Shown here: piece by piece, positions 40,950 through 49,547 of the stretch
Layout of the letters: each line of letters starts with the position of its first letter
How positions within the stretch are numbered: position 1 is the stretch's first letter
Source of the DNA: an uncultured Bacteroidota bacterium
GTDB lineage: Bacteria > Bacteroidota > Bacteroidia > JABEUT01
Assembly: GCA_903916255.1 (NCBI GenBank)
Contig: CAIWVW010000132.1
Coordinates: forward strand, 1-64,000
Direction of reading: 5' to 3'
Length of the DNA stretch: 64,000 nucleotides
Translations under genes and position numbers: made by a program
The notes under the pieces: generated by a model
Told to the model about the DNA's origin: nothing
Database searches by the model: none
What the model saw: the letters and a program-made list of their open reading frames with translations, nothing else

Positions 40950-41342
40950 TTATTGCGGACAACCTGCATCCATCCAGGCTTTAAATTTAGGCAACATACA
41001 GGATGGGTCCCAACCCGATTGAGCGGTGAGGGGCATTCTGGGTAAATTACCAAATAAGGCGCCATAAAGTAGTCCATTCTGATAATTGGAATAAATACCT
41101 GCATACGTTGAATAATCGTATCCGCTTATGGAACCGGAACCATGACACGAACGCATCGTGGCACCGCATTGCACATTTATTATGGCCTGCATAGTATTGC
41201 TGCCCGATGAATAGGTGAGATTGGTAGTATCGCAAGAATTGCTTACCATCACCGGTGCAACGGCCGCCTGCTTATTTTCGCAAGAATTTATTACAACAAT
41301 TGCAGAAAAGAATAGTAGGCCAACAAAAAATTTGGTTTTCAT
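40950..41342 (-). CDS. Secreted lipoprotein with cytochrome c-like (degenerate CxxxxxxCH) domain
   Basis: VINSCENK lipobox; INVQCGATMRSCHGSG; C-terminal FKAWMDAGCPQ. Confidence 0.6.
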   Translation of the reverse strand: MKTKFFVGLLFFSAIVVINSCENKQAAVAPVMVSNSCDTTNLTYSSGSNTMQAIINVQCGATMRSCHGSGSISGYDYSTYAGIYSNYQNGLLYGALFGNLPRMPLTAQSGWDPSCMLPKFKAWMDAGCPQ

Positions 41343-41367
41343 AATGAGTTAATATGCGAATTTAGTC

Positions 41368-42225
41368 CTATTCTACAATAATACGTTGTATGGTAGACTG
41401 ACCATTGGCAATAAGTTGAATAAGATAAATACCCGGATTTGTCGCTGCAGGAAGCATTATGTTTTGAGTATGGTTGCCTTCGTTTACCATGTTGTTGGCT
41501 AAGGTTGAAATCTTTCTGCCATCCATGCTGAACATATTTAATTCTACGTTTGCGGCTTCTTTCAGGCTATAGGAGACATTTACCTGTTGTTTGGCCGGAT
41601 TTGGGAATATTGAAAAGGTAGTCGCTTCATTCGATATGTCGGCAATAGCATCGGTAGCGTTTTCCTGAACGGTAAGTGTTGCAGGGAAAACCCAGGTATT
41701 TGCAGAGGTAGAATTTCCGTTTCCGCAGTTAAAACAACCATAAAAGGTTACACTGCCAGTTCCGAGGGCAGGAGCCTTCCAATTAAATGTCCAAACGAGG
41801 GAATCTGTTCCCTGATAACCATTTTGGGTTTGTTCAATATACTGAAGGCCGGCATATGTTGTTATTTGAGTAGTTGTAGCATTGGTAACTATAAGTGTAC
41901 CTAACTTACCGCCGGCAGGTGTTTGTGGAGATATTTCAAACCCGAAAGAGGTAAATCCGGTGTAAACTGCTTTAGCTGTAAGCGTATAGGTTGAATCAGC
42001 TTTATACCCTGTGGGCGGAATATTTGAGGTTATCCAAGGCTTTGCACTTTGAAGCGCATGGGTGCTATGGCAACCGCCTATGGCGCAGGAAGCCCCATCG
42101 AATGGGGAATTTGTGGCTCCGGCAGGCGGACCATAATAATAGGCTTTACTATTGTGAATGCCTGTAAAATAAAGTAGTCCGCCGACAATTAGTGTCATGG
42201 AAACAAGGGCTATTTTTTTCTTCAT
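41368..42225 (-). CDS. Choice-of-anchor V-like domain protein with T9SS type A C-terminal domain
   Basis: NSPFDGASCAIGGCHSTHALQ; C-terminal FPNPAKQQVNVSYSLKEAANVELNMFSMDGRKI..GIYLIQLIANGQSTIQRIIVE. Confidence 0.8.
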   Translation of the reverse strand: MKKKIALVSMTLIVGGLLYFTGIHNSKAYYYGPPAGATNSPFDGASCAIGGCHSTHALQSAKPWITSNIPPTGYKADSTYTLTAKAVYTGFTSFGFEISPQTPAGGKLGTLIVTNATTTQITTYAGLQYIEQTQNGYQGTDSLVWTFNWKAPALGTGSVTFYGCFNCGNGNSTSANTWVFPATLTVQENATDAIADISNEATTFSIFPNPAKQQVNVSYSLKEAANVELNMFSMDGRKISTLANNMVNEGNHTQNIMLPAATNPGIYLIQLIANGQSTIQRIIVE

Positions 42226-42437
42226 CTCTTAGGGGAGTTTTTTTGTTAGGCGGCAAAACTATTTTAATGCATTTATAAAGATGCTGATATTCGTCATTTT
42301 TGAGTTTTTCCTTTTTTTAGGCATTTCTTATTCAGACCCTCATTTTGTGGTTTCATTTCTCTTAGATGAATAAAAAAATAAAAAGGTTGTGTGTAAGGAA
42401 AAAATAGTTGACACTATTTACAATTTTCCGGAAAAAT

Positions 42438-43322
42438 CTATTCCTTTATCACACGCTGAACAGAACTTTCGCCGTCAGCAATAACCTGAATAAAATACAT
42501 TCCCGGATTAATGGATGCAGGCAGTTTTATGGTTTGCGTATTATTTCCTTCGCAAGCAATATTATTGCAAAGATTTGCTATTTCCCGGCCATCGCATGAA
42601 TACAGATTTACCTCTATATTGCCTGATTGCTTCAGGTTATAAGAAATAGCAATTTGCTCTTTTGCCGGATTTGGAAATATTGTGAAGGCGGTGCTTTGGT
42701 TCTTTACATTTTTTATTCCTGCAGGATATTGCTGATAAACGGTGAGTGTTGCAGGATAAATAATGCCCGATGAAGCGCTTGTTCCGCTGCCGCAATTAAA
42801 GCAACCATAAAAAGTTACCGAATCCGTTTGCCCCGAAGGTGCTTTCCATTGGAAAACCCAAACTAAAGAATCATGCCCTTGGTATCCGTTAATGGTTTGT
42901 TCAATGTATTGCAAAGAACCGCTGGTAGTAATCGAGGTGGTGGTTGGATTAGTTGCAATCAATGTTCCCATAGGCGCACCGGAAACCGTTTGTGGAGATA
43001 TTTCAAATCCGAAGGAAGTGTGGCCTTCATAAACCGCTTTGGCAATTATTGTGTAAACAGAATCGGGCAAATACCCTGTACCCGGCACCCAGGAAGTAAT
43101 CCATGGTTTTTTTGCTTGTAAATTGTACGTGCTGTGGCAACCACTGGCGGCACACGATTTACCATCGAAAGGGGAATTGGTATATCCGGCAGGAGCGCCA
43201 TAATCATGGGCTTTGCCGGTGTGCATACCTGTAAAATAAAGTGAAGCGGAAACAATAACAAACATTAAAATAAGTGCTGCTTTCTTTTTCATAAAATGGA
43301 ATACTGTTTTTTTAAGGCGCAA
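42438..43322 (-). CDS. Choice-of-anchor V-like domain protein with T9SS type A C-terminal domain (tandem paralogue)
   Basis: NSPFDGKSCAASGCHSTYNLQ; FPNPAKEQIAISYNLKQ..GMYFIQVIADGESSVQRVIKE; same layout as 41368-42225. Confidence 0.8.
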   Translation of the reverse strand: MRLKKTVFHFMKKKAALILMFVIVSASLYFTGMHTGKAHDYGAPAGYTNSPFDGKSCAASGCHSTYNLQAKKPWITSWVPGTGYLPDSVYTIIAKAVYEGHTSFGFEISPQTVSGAPMGTLIATNPTTTSITTSGSLQYIEQTINGYQGHDSLVWVFQWKAPSGQTDSVTFYGCFNCGSGTSASSGIIYPATLTVYQQYPAGIKNVKNQSTAFTIFPNPAKEQIAISYNLKQSGNIEVNLYSCDGREIANLCNNIACEGNNTQTIKLPASINPGMYFIQVIADGESSVQRVIKE

Positions 43323-43457
43323 AACTATCTTTCATTTTCAGCCAAACAGGCAATTAAAGCCTATTAAGGCTAAACTTAACAGAAACATAATATTAGCCTT
43401 CTACTTCCAGTGAAAATAAAAGCCCCTCCCCTACTACTTTCCATCCAAAATATAAAT

Positions 43458-43465
43458 TATATTTG
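43458..43465 (+). promoter_or_regulatory. -7 box TATATTTG, 4 nt from GTG start
   Basis: TAnnTTTG match; shares a 26-bp block with 44640-44665. Confidence 0.5.
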
Positions 43466-43469
43466 TGGG

Positions 43470-43904
43470 GTGAAGGGGTTATTGATTTTGATGGCGGCGG
43501 GTTTGTTTGTCGCTTGCAATAATGAGCAGGACAATATAAATAATTCCGAGCCATCAGTTATTGATACTACTGCTACCATCTATAAAAGAACCCCGTCAGA
43601 AAATGGCTATATGATATATAGAGCAAACTGCGCCTCATGTCATAGCATGGGAAGTAAAAAAATAGTAGGACCAGGCTTGCAAGGAATTACAAATAGAGTT
43701 CCCCAGCCTTATGATTCATGGTTGAAAAAATACATCAGGAATAATACCGCAATGCTTAAATCAGGAGATCGTTATGCAAAAAAAATATTCGTTGCTTATG
43801 ATAGTATTGTAATGCCCAAATATGATAGTGTACTTAATGACTTACAAATTACTGATCTGATCGCATTTCTCGCGAATCCACCTAAGAGACCCATTCAATA
43901 TTGA
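43470..43904 (+). CDS. Monohaem cytochrome c-like lipoprotein
   Basis: AAGLFVACNN lipobox; YRANCASCHSMGSKKIVGPGLQGI (CxxCH) and IVMPKYDSV Met ligand; GTG start at 43470 by alignment with 44669 gene. Confidence 0.85.
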   Translation: MKGLLILMAAGLFVACNNEQDNINNSEPSVIDTTATIYKRTPSENGYMIYRANCASCHSMGSKKIVGPGLQGITNRVPQPYDSWLKKYIRNNTAMLKSGDRYAKKIFVAYDSIVMPKYDSVLNDLQITDLIAFLANPPKRPIQY

Positions 43905-44028
43905 TATATTAAACTAAGCCGTTTTATGCCGTTATTTTTGAGTCTAGTGAGATTGTCCCCCTGAACTTGTTTCAGGGTCGCAAACTATCAGAAATATTCT
44001 ATGCCGAATTATTGGGATGCTGAAACTA

Positions 44029-44046
44029 TCCCGATAGCTATCGGGA
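44029..44046. repeat. Perfect 18-bp palindrome TCCCGATAGCTATCGGGA downstream of TA operon
   Basis: Direct reading. Confidence 0.8.
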
Positions 44047-44070
44047 CCGCATGACTGAACGCATTTCCGT

Positions 44071-44340
44071 CTAATAAACTTCGTCGTGAGTTCCAATATC
44101 CACAAATACGGCTTTTTGCGGTTTTTCTTTGGTAAAATAAAAAACTACACGCGAATCATATCCAAACGAAAAACTCCACAAGTCTTTTAAATTACCGGAT
44201 AATTTATGGGTCTTTAGTTGCGGTTGAAAAGGGTTTGCAACAAATACTTCAACTGTTTTCCAAAAAATATCTTCGGATGCCGAACCCTTTACCCTTTTGC
44301 GAAATGCTTTTTTGAAAGAACTGCTAAATGAAATTTCCAC
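44071..44340 (-). CDS. RelE/YafQ-type toxin
   Basis: KAFRKRVKGSASEDIFWKTVEVFVANPFQPQLKTHKLSGNLKDLWSFSFGYDSRVVFYF. Confidence 0.82.
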   Translation of the reverse strand: MEISFSSSFKKAFRKRVKGSASEDIFWKTVEVFVANPFQPQLKTHKLSGNLKDLWSFSFGYDSRVVFYFTKEKPQKAVFVDIGTHDEVY

Positions 44341-44555
44341 TACAGCATCTTTTTAAGTTCCTTAACAGAAGCGGAAAATTTTAGCTTGCCAGATGCTTGC
44401 TCTTTCAGAGAGGCCTTGTAGTTCGTCGCCATTTCTTCTCTCCTGGCATCAGATATGTTGTGCTCCAAAAGGGTTTTTAATTCCTCTTTAAACTCCAATG
44501 GCAAATTATAGATGCTTTCTACTATGTTATTGAAATTATTTTGATTCGCTTTCAT
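44340..44555 (-). CDS. Antitoxin of RelE-type module
   Basis: Small ORF overlapping toxin by 1 nt; start MKANQNN at 44555 supported by -7 box at 44569-44576. Confidence 0.75.
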   Translation of the reverse strand: MKANQNNFNNIVESIYNLPLEFKEELKTLLEHNISDARREEMATNYKASLKEQASGKLKFSASVKELKKML

Positions 44556-44656
44556 ACTCCTTTTTTTACAAAGATAGTTATAATTTAAATTCCTCTTAGT
44601 TATGCAATTTTTGCACCCCCTGCCCTCCCCCACTCCGTTCCATCCAAAATAAAAAT

Positions 44657-44664
44657 TATATTTG
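44657..44664 (+). promoter_or_regulatory. -7 box TATATTTG, 4 nt from ATG start
   Basis: TAnnTTTG match; duplicate of 43458-43465 context. Confidence 0.5.
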
Positions 44665-44668
44665 TTGA

Positions 44669-45337
44669 ATGAAGGGGGTTTTTATTTTACTGGTAGCAGT
44701 TTTATTTGACGTTTGTGTCTATGCACAAAACGAAAAAGGGCAATTAGTTATTAATCTAGGTATAGGCTACAGTCCTGGCTTCGACGGAGATATTACTTTT
44801 CTGAATAGCCAAATTTATCCTGTTGGTCTATCAAACTCTTGGGACCCTGATTTTAATTTCCAATGTTCCGCAATACCTAATATCGGACTTACATTGGATT
44901 ATGGAGTTTTTAAACGGCTTAGCACAGGAATTGCGACAAGCTATCAGAATGAAAATGTGAAATGGGGATTTGAAAGTAATCAATTATATTTTTCGGATAA
45001 TGTAACACGTATTAACACGTCAGCTCGTATATTATTTCATTTGAATAAAGATAATCCCGATGCTAATATGGATTTTGACCATTACATTGGAATAAGGCCC
45101 GGATTCTGCTATTGGAGAGATATTCCATCTTCAAATAATCAAACTATTAATAATGGTTTTGACGAGACTACTTTTTTAAATCACCCCAATTATTTTACTT
45201 TCTGTTTCCAAGTTTTGTATGGTATGCGACTATATTTAGTGAATGATTTAGCATTTCACTTTGAAGTAGGAATAGGCCAGCCATTTTTGATTGAGTGTGG
45301 TTTTACATATAGAATACAAACCCGTAAGGAAGATTAG
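44669..45337 (+). CDS. Hypothetical secreted/outer-membrane beta-barrel-like protein
   Basis: Signal peptide MKGVFILLVAVLFDVCVYAQ; alternating beta pattern. Confidence 0.65.
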   Translation: MKGVFILLVAVLFDVCVYAQNEKGQLVINLGIGYSPGFDGDITFLNSQIYPVGLSNSWDPDFNFQCSAIPNIGLTLDYGVFKRLSTGIATSYQNENVKWGFESNQLYFSDNVTRINTSARILFHLNKDNPDANMDFDHYIGIRPGFCYWRDIPSSNNQTINNGFDETTFLNHPNYFTFCFQVLYGMRLYLVNDLAFHFEVGIGQPFLIECGFTYRIQTRKED

Positions 45338-45355
45338 TTAGAAATCTTTTTAGCT

Positions 45356-45363
45356 TACCTTTG
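45356..45363 (+). promoter_or_regulatory. Bacteroidota -7 box TACCTTTG upstream of mnmG
   Basis: TAnnTTTG match 17 nt before ATG. Confidence 0.5.
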
Positions 45364-45380
45364 CACCCCCATTCAAAAAA

Positions 45381-47246
45381 ATGTTCAAAGAATATGATGT
45401 AATAGTAGTTGGTGCCGGCCACGCAGGATGCGAGGCTGCGGCTGCTGCTGCTAACTTGGGTTCGTCGGTGTTGCTGATTACTATGGACATGACGAAGATT
45501 GCGCAGATGTCCTGCAACCCTGCTATGGGCGGCATTGCCAAAGGACAGATAGTGCGCGAGATTGATGCTTTGGGTGGATATTCCGGAATAGTAAGCGATA
45601 AAACGGCCATACAATTCCGAATGCTGAACCGTTCCAAAGGCCCTGCTATGTGGAGCCCGCGTACACAAAACGACCGGGCATTATTTACACTCGAGTGGAG
45701 AAAATTATTGGAAAACACACCTAACCTGGATTTTTTCCAGGATATGGTAAAAGATATAATCGTCAAGAATGATAAGGTCTGCGGCGTTGTCACCGGGCTT
45801 GGCATGGAAATAAAATGCAAGTCTGTTGTACTTACCAACGGCACTTTTTTAAACGGCATTATTCACATTGGTGAAAAGCAATTTGGCGGCGGCAGGGCAG
45901 GGGAGAGGGCTGCAACCGGAATCACGGAAAAGCTTTTGCAGCTTGGCTTCCAAAGCGGACGCATGAAAACAGGAACTCCTCCGCGTATTGACGGGCGTTC
46001 GATTGATTACTCGAAGCTCGAGGAGCAAAAGGGTGATGAAAATCCGGAGAAGTTTTCCTATTTGCAAGAAATAAAACCGTTGCAAAAGCAACGCAGTTGT
46101 TACATGGCTTACACAAGTGATAAAGTCCATGAGATATTAAAAACCGGATTTGAAAAGTCTCCGATGTTCGCCGGAAGGATTCAGGGGGTAGGGCCGAGGT
46201 ATTGTCCTTCGATAGAAGACAAAATAAATCGCTTCGCCGATAAAGAGCGCCACCAACTTTTTGTGGAGCCTGAAGGGTGGGATACGGTCGAAGTTTACCT
46301 CAACGGGTTCTCAACATCCCTTCCTGAAGACGTGCAAGATGCCGCTTTGAAGTCAATTATTGGATTAGAGCGCGTTAAAATGTTCCGGCCGGGGTACGCT
46401 ATAGAATATGATTACTTCCCTCCCGATCAGCTCTCTAATACGCTGGAAACGCGTCGTGTTTCAAATCTCTATTTTGCAGGTCAAATTAACGGTACAACAG
46501 GCTATGAAGAAGCTGCTTGTCAGGGAATTATGGCTGGTATTAATGCCCATTTAAAGGTCAATAATAAGCCACCTTTTGTACTTTCCCGCTCACAAGCATA
46601 CATCGGAGTGCTAATTGATGACCTCATCACAAAAGGTACCGAGGAGCCTTATCGTATGTTTACCTCGAGGGCAGAATTCCGGATTTTGCTCCGCCAGGAT
46701 AATGCCGATATTCGTTTAACTCCTATGAGTCACGAATTAGGTTTAGCATCTAAAGAACGATTTGACCGGGTAAATGAAAAGATAAAAAAGAGCAAAGAGC
46801 TTACCAAATATTTCAAAGAAATTACCGTAACTCCTGAAGAGGTAAATCCTTATTTAACCGGAATCGGTTCTATGGAAATAGACCAAAAAGTGAAGGCATT
46901 TTCTATTTTAGCAAGGCCTGATGTTTCCATAAATGGATTGGCAACTGCTTCTGAAAACATAAAATCTCATCTCGAATCATACGATTTTGAGACTATAGAG
47001 GAAGCCGAAATTCAAATGAAATATACAGGCTATATTATCAAGGAGCAAGAGACCGCCGATAAAGCTTTACGCCTCGAGGATTTAATTCTGCATGATAATT
47101 TCGACTACCATAAACTGAAATCTCTATCTATAGAGGCAAGGGAAAAACTTTCTAAACACCGTCCTAAAACATTGGGACAGGCATCACGGATTAGTGGGGT
47201 TAATCCTTCGGATATTTCTATTTTAATGGTACATATCGGCAGGTAG
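45381..47246 (+). CDS. mnmG: tRNA uridine-5-carboxymethylaminomethyl synthesis enzyme MnmG (GidA)
   Basis: [83 protein letters not shown]. Confidence 0.97.
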   Translation: MFKEYDVIVVGAGHAGCEAAAAAANLGSSVLLITMDMTKIAQMSCNPAMGGIAKGQIVREIDALGGYSGIVSDKTAIQFRMLNRSKGPAMWSPRTQNDRALFTLEWRKLLENTPNLDFFQDMVKDIIVKNDKVCGVVTGLGMEIKCKSVVLTNGTFLNGIIHIGEKQFGGGRAGERAATGITEKLLQLGFQSGRMKTGTPPRIDGRSIDYSKLEEQKGDENPEKFSYLQEIKPLQKQRSCYMAYTSDKVHEILKTGFEKSPMFAGRIQGVGPRYCPSIEDKINRFADKERHQLFVEPEGWDTVEVYLNGFSTSLPEDVQDAALKSIIGLERVKMFRPGYAIEYDYFPPDQLSNTLETRRVSNLYFAGQINGTTGYEEAACQGIMAGINAHLKVNNKPPFVLSRSQAYIGVLIDDLITKGTEEPYRMFTSRAEFRILLRQDNADIRLTPMSHELGLASKERFDRVNEKIKKSKELTKYFKEITVTPEEVNPYLTGIGSMEIDQKVKAFSILARPDVSINGLATASENIKSHLESYDFETIEEAEIQMKYTGYIIKEQETADKALRLEDLILHDNFDYHKLKSLSIEAREKLSKHRPKTLGQASRISGVNPSDISILMVHIGR

Positions 47247-47267
47247 GTCGGAGGTCGACTGCCAATT

Positions 47268-47291
47268 AGTCCGAGCCGGACTGGCAATTAA
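47268..47291. repeat. Family D dispersed repeat copy AGTCCGAGCCGGACTGGCAATTAA
   Basis: Identical reverse complement of 37057-37080; with upstream TGCCAATT forms a hairpin. Confidence 0.85.
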
Positions 47292-47298
47292 TTTGACT

Positions 47299-47314
47299 TG
47301 TTTCACGTGGAACA
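47299..47314. promoter_or_regulatory. parS: parS-type site TGTTTCACGTGGAACA
   Basis: Reverse complement equals TGTTCCACGTGAAACA, the ParB consensus site. Confidence 0.88.
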
Positions 47315-47327
47315 TAAATAAAATACT

Positions 47328-47594
47328 ATGCAAGAAATAATAAATATGCTCGAACTAATCATAGCTGATACAGCCAATAGGGAGCAGTTGGTCAGGGATT
47401 TCCAAAAAAGAATAGGAAACAATCTGTTCATAGCCCCGGAAGCTGCCACCAACATATTTGACGACTTAGCCTATACTATGGAGAACTATGAACCGGATGA
47501 AGAAGTAAGGGAAGAGGATGCTTCTCTATATGGGGATGATAGGCTGATTAAAGAGATTGAGAGGGCTTTAAGTAAATTAAAGAAGGCGAAATAG
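47328..47594 (+). CDS. Hypothetical small acidic protein
   Basis: 88-aa ORF downstream of mnmG, between parS-type sites 1 and 2. Confidence 0.65.
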   Translation: MQEIINMLELIIADTANREQLVRDFQKRIGNNLFIAPEAATNIFDDLAYTMENYEPDEEVREEDASLYGDDRLIKEIERALSKLKKAK

Positions 47595-47600
47595 TTTGAT

Positions 47601-47616
47601 TGTTCCACGTGGAACA
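47601..47616. promoter_or_regulatory. parS: parS-type site TGTTCCACGTGGAACA (perfect palindrome)
   Basis: Perfect 16-bp palindrome around CACGTG. Confidence 0.85.
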
Positions 47617-47634
47617 ATTTCAGTTAATACCTCT

Positions 47635-47748
47635 CGTAATTGCGAGGCTCCGCGAAGCAATCCCTTTGATTTATGGATTGTTTGATAAGAACATAGTGAT
47701 AATAATATTTATATAACAGAGATTGCTTCGCGGAGCCTCGCAATGACG
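47635..47748. repeat. Dispersed inverted repeat (family A)
   Basis: CGTAATTGCGAGGCTCCGCGAAGCAATC 47635-47662 / GATTGCTTCGCGGAGCCTCGCAATGACG 47721-47748, 27/28 complementary. Confidence 0.92.
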
Positions 47749-47769
47749 AAACGCACTGCAAAATGCACA

Positions 47770-47785
47770 TGTTCCACGTGAAACA
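47770..47785. promoter_or_regulatory. parS: parS-type site TGTTCCACGTGAAACA
   Basis: Exact match to the ParB consensus site. Confidence 0.9.
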
Positions 47786-47786
47786 A

Positions 47787-48746
47787 TTATCCTTTTAAGG
47801 CATGTTCAACCCAGGCTTTACCCCAATTTGCCTTCTCTTCATCGGACCATAATTCAGGGTAAAAGATAATTCGTTGGAAGCGGGGAGGAAGAAATTTTTG
47901 CCAATTAGTGCCACCTGTTGCGGCAATAATATCTGGGTCTCCTTGCAGGTAACGCACGGCTGATTTATAATGTTGCAAGCACCAGTTCACATTTATATTA
48001 GAATCAAGGTCGCGCATTAATTGCATTAATTCAGGGTTCTTCTTATCGACTTCTGGCAACTCATTATATCGTGCATATACATTTCCTTTGGCACACTTTT
48101 CAGCAAGGACCAAGAATTGCTCACTATACTTTTCTTCAAACTGAATTAAGGTTAGCGTCTTTCTTCCGGTCGCTAACTCGGTTGCTCCGGTCTTCCAATA
48201 TATGTGCTGGAACATCTCCTTTATGGATAGATTCTTCACATCCGGATTCTTGGCCGCATAGTCCTTTTGAATCAGGTTTACCAAGTTAGTGGAGTATAAT
48301 TCTATCATCCTATATTGAGCCGATTGGAATCCGCTGGCAGGTAATAGGGCCATCCTGAACTTCAGGAATTGCTCCTTTTCCATACCATCTATCATAATAC
48401 CGTAGGTAGTATTTAGCCCATCAAAATAATGGACAATACGCTTTAACTTTTGGATTAAGTAATCTACCTTAATACCCTTTTTATCAGCTATTTGTTCATA
48501 TTCATGTATGCACAGCTTGAAGAAAAGCTCCGTTATCTGATGATACATGATGAAAATCTTCTCATCCGGGAAGCTTGTCCGCGGATTTTGGAGCGAGAGT
48601 AGGGTATCAGTATGCACATAATCCCAATACTTGAGGTAATCCATATACTGCAATCCCTCCAAATAAGCATTCATATCCTGGCCCATCGCCTGATACTTTT
48701 CGTTTAGCTGATCAAGTCGTTTAGCTATTTCGGGTGTAATTTCCAT
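47787..48746 (-). CDS. kynA: Tryptophan 2,3-dioxygenase
   Basis: MYHQITELFFKLCIHEYEQI; LLPASGFQSAQYRMIELYSTN. Confidence 0.88.
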   Translation of the reverse strand: MEITPEIAKRLDQLNEKYQAMGQDMNAYLEGLQYMDYLKYWDYVHTDTLLSLQNPRTSFPDEKIFIMYHQITELFFKLCIHEYEQIADKKGIKVDYLIQKLKRIVHYFDGLNTTYGIMIDGMEKEQFLKFRMALLPASGFQSAQYRMIELYSTNLVNLIQKDYAAKNPDVKNLSIKEMFQHIYWKTGATELATGRKTLTLIQFEEKYSEQFLVLAEKCAKGNVYARYNELPEVDKKNPELMQLMRDLDSNINVNWCLQHYKSAVRYLQGDPDIIAATGGTNWQKFLPPRFQRIIFYPELWSDEEKANWGKAWVEHALKG

Positions 48747-48854
48747 TTTAGTAGAAAGTTAAAAGTGTAAAGTTATAAAGTAAACCATGATTAAATAGCA
48801 ACTAAAGTTTCATTCCTATCAAAAACTTTACACTTTCGACTTTGCACTTTACAC

Positions 48855-49544
48855 TTAATTATGATTGAACCAATAGGCAATTGCAAATGCAGAAGCTGCG
48901 GCTAAAATACCAATTCCGGTAGTTTTTAATGCACCGGTAAATGCATTTTGACCCGTAAGTTTACTTTTGAAATATCCGAATAACAGCAAGCAAATAATAG
49001 TGATTATACTTGAATCCCTCAACCCCGTGGCAGGGGTTTCGGTGAAAACATATCCTAAAAGAGGGATGGTTCCCCCTGCTATATATGACAATGCAATATT
49101 ACGGGCACTGGCAGAAGCCCGGCCTTTTTCAGGTTCTTCTAACCGGAGTTCATTATGCATCATAAATTCTACCCACTGCTTCTCATCCTTTGCCAGTTCA
49201 TCGGCAACCTTATCTTGTATTTCTTTCGATAATCCATAGTAAGCAATAGCATCCCGCACTTCCTGTTTCTCTACTTCGGGTACGGTTTTAATTTCACTGT
49301 ATTCACGGTGCATTTCATGGTAATAGTGGTCTTCCTCTGTTTTGCCTGCAAGATATCCTCCCAACCCCATAGCAATGGCCCCTGCACAAATTTCTGCAAT
49401 ACCGGCAGTGATGATAAGATGATTGCCTATTCCCGCACCGCTAATACCGGCCGTTAATGCGAAAGGTACGGTTATCCCATCCGATAAGCCAATAATAATA
49501 TCCTTGAGGACGGTAGGTTGCTTTAAATGTATTTCCTTATGCAT
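48855..49544 (-). CDS. VIT1/CCC1-family iron/manganese transporter
   Basis: LKDIIIGLSDGITVPFALTAGISGAG; GAIAMGLGGYLAGKTEEDHYYHEMHREYSEI. Confidence 0.9.
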   Translation of the reverse strand: MHKEIHLKQPTVLKDIIIGLSDGITVPFALTAGISGAGIGNHLIITAGIAEICAGAIAMGLGGYLAGKTEEDHYYHEMHREYSEIKTVPEVEKQEVRDAIAYYGLSKEIQDKVADELAKDEKQWVEFMMHNELRLEEPEKGRASASARNIALSYIAGGTIPLLGYVFTETPATGLRDSSIITIICLLLFGYFKSKLTGQNAFTGALKTTGIGILAAASAFAIAYWFNHN

Positions 49545-49547
49545 GAA

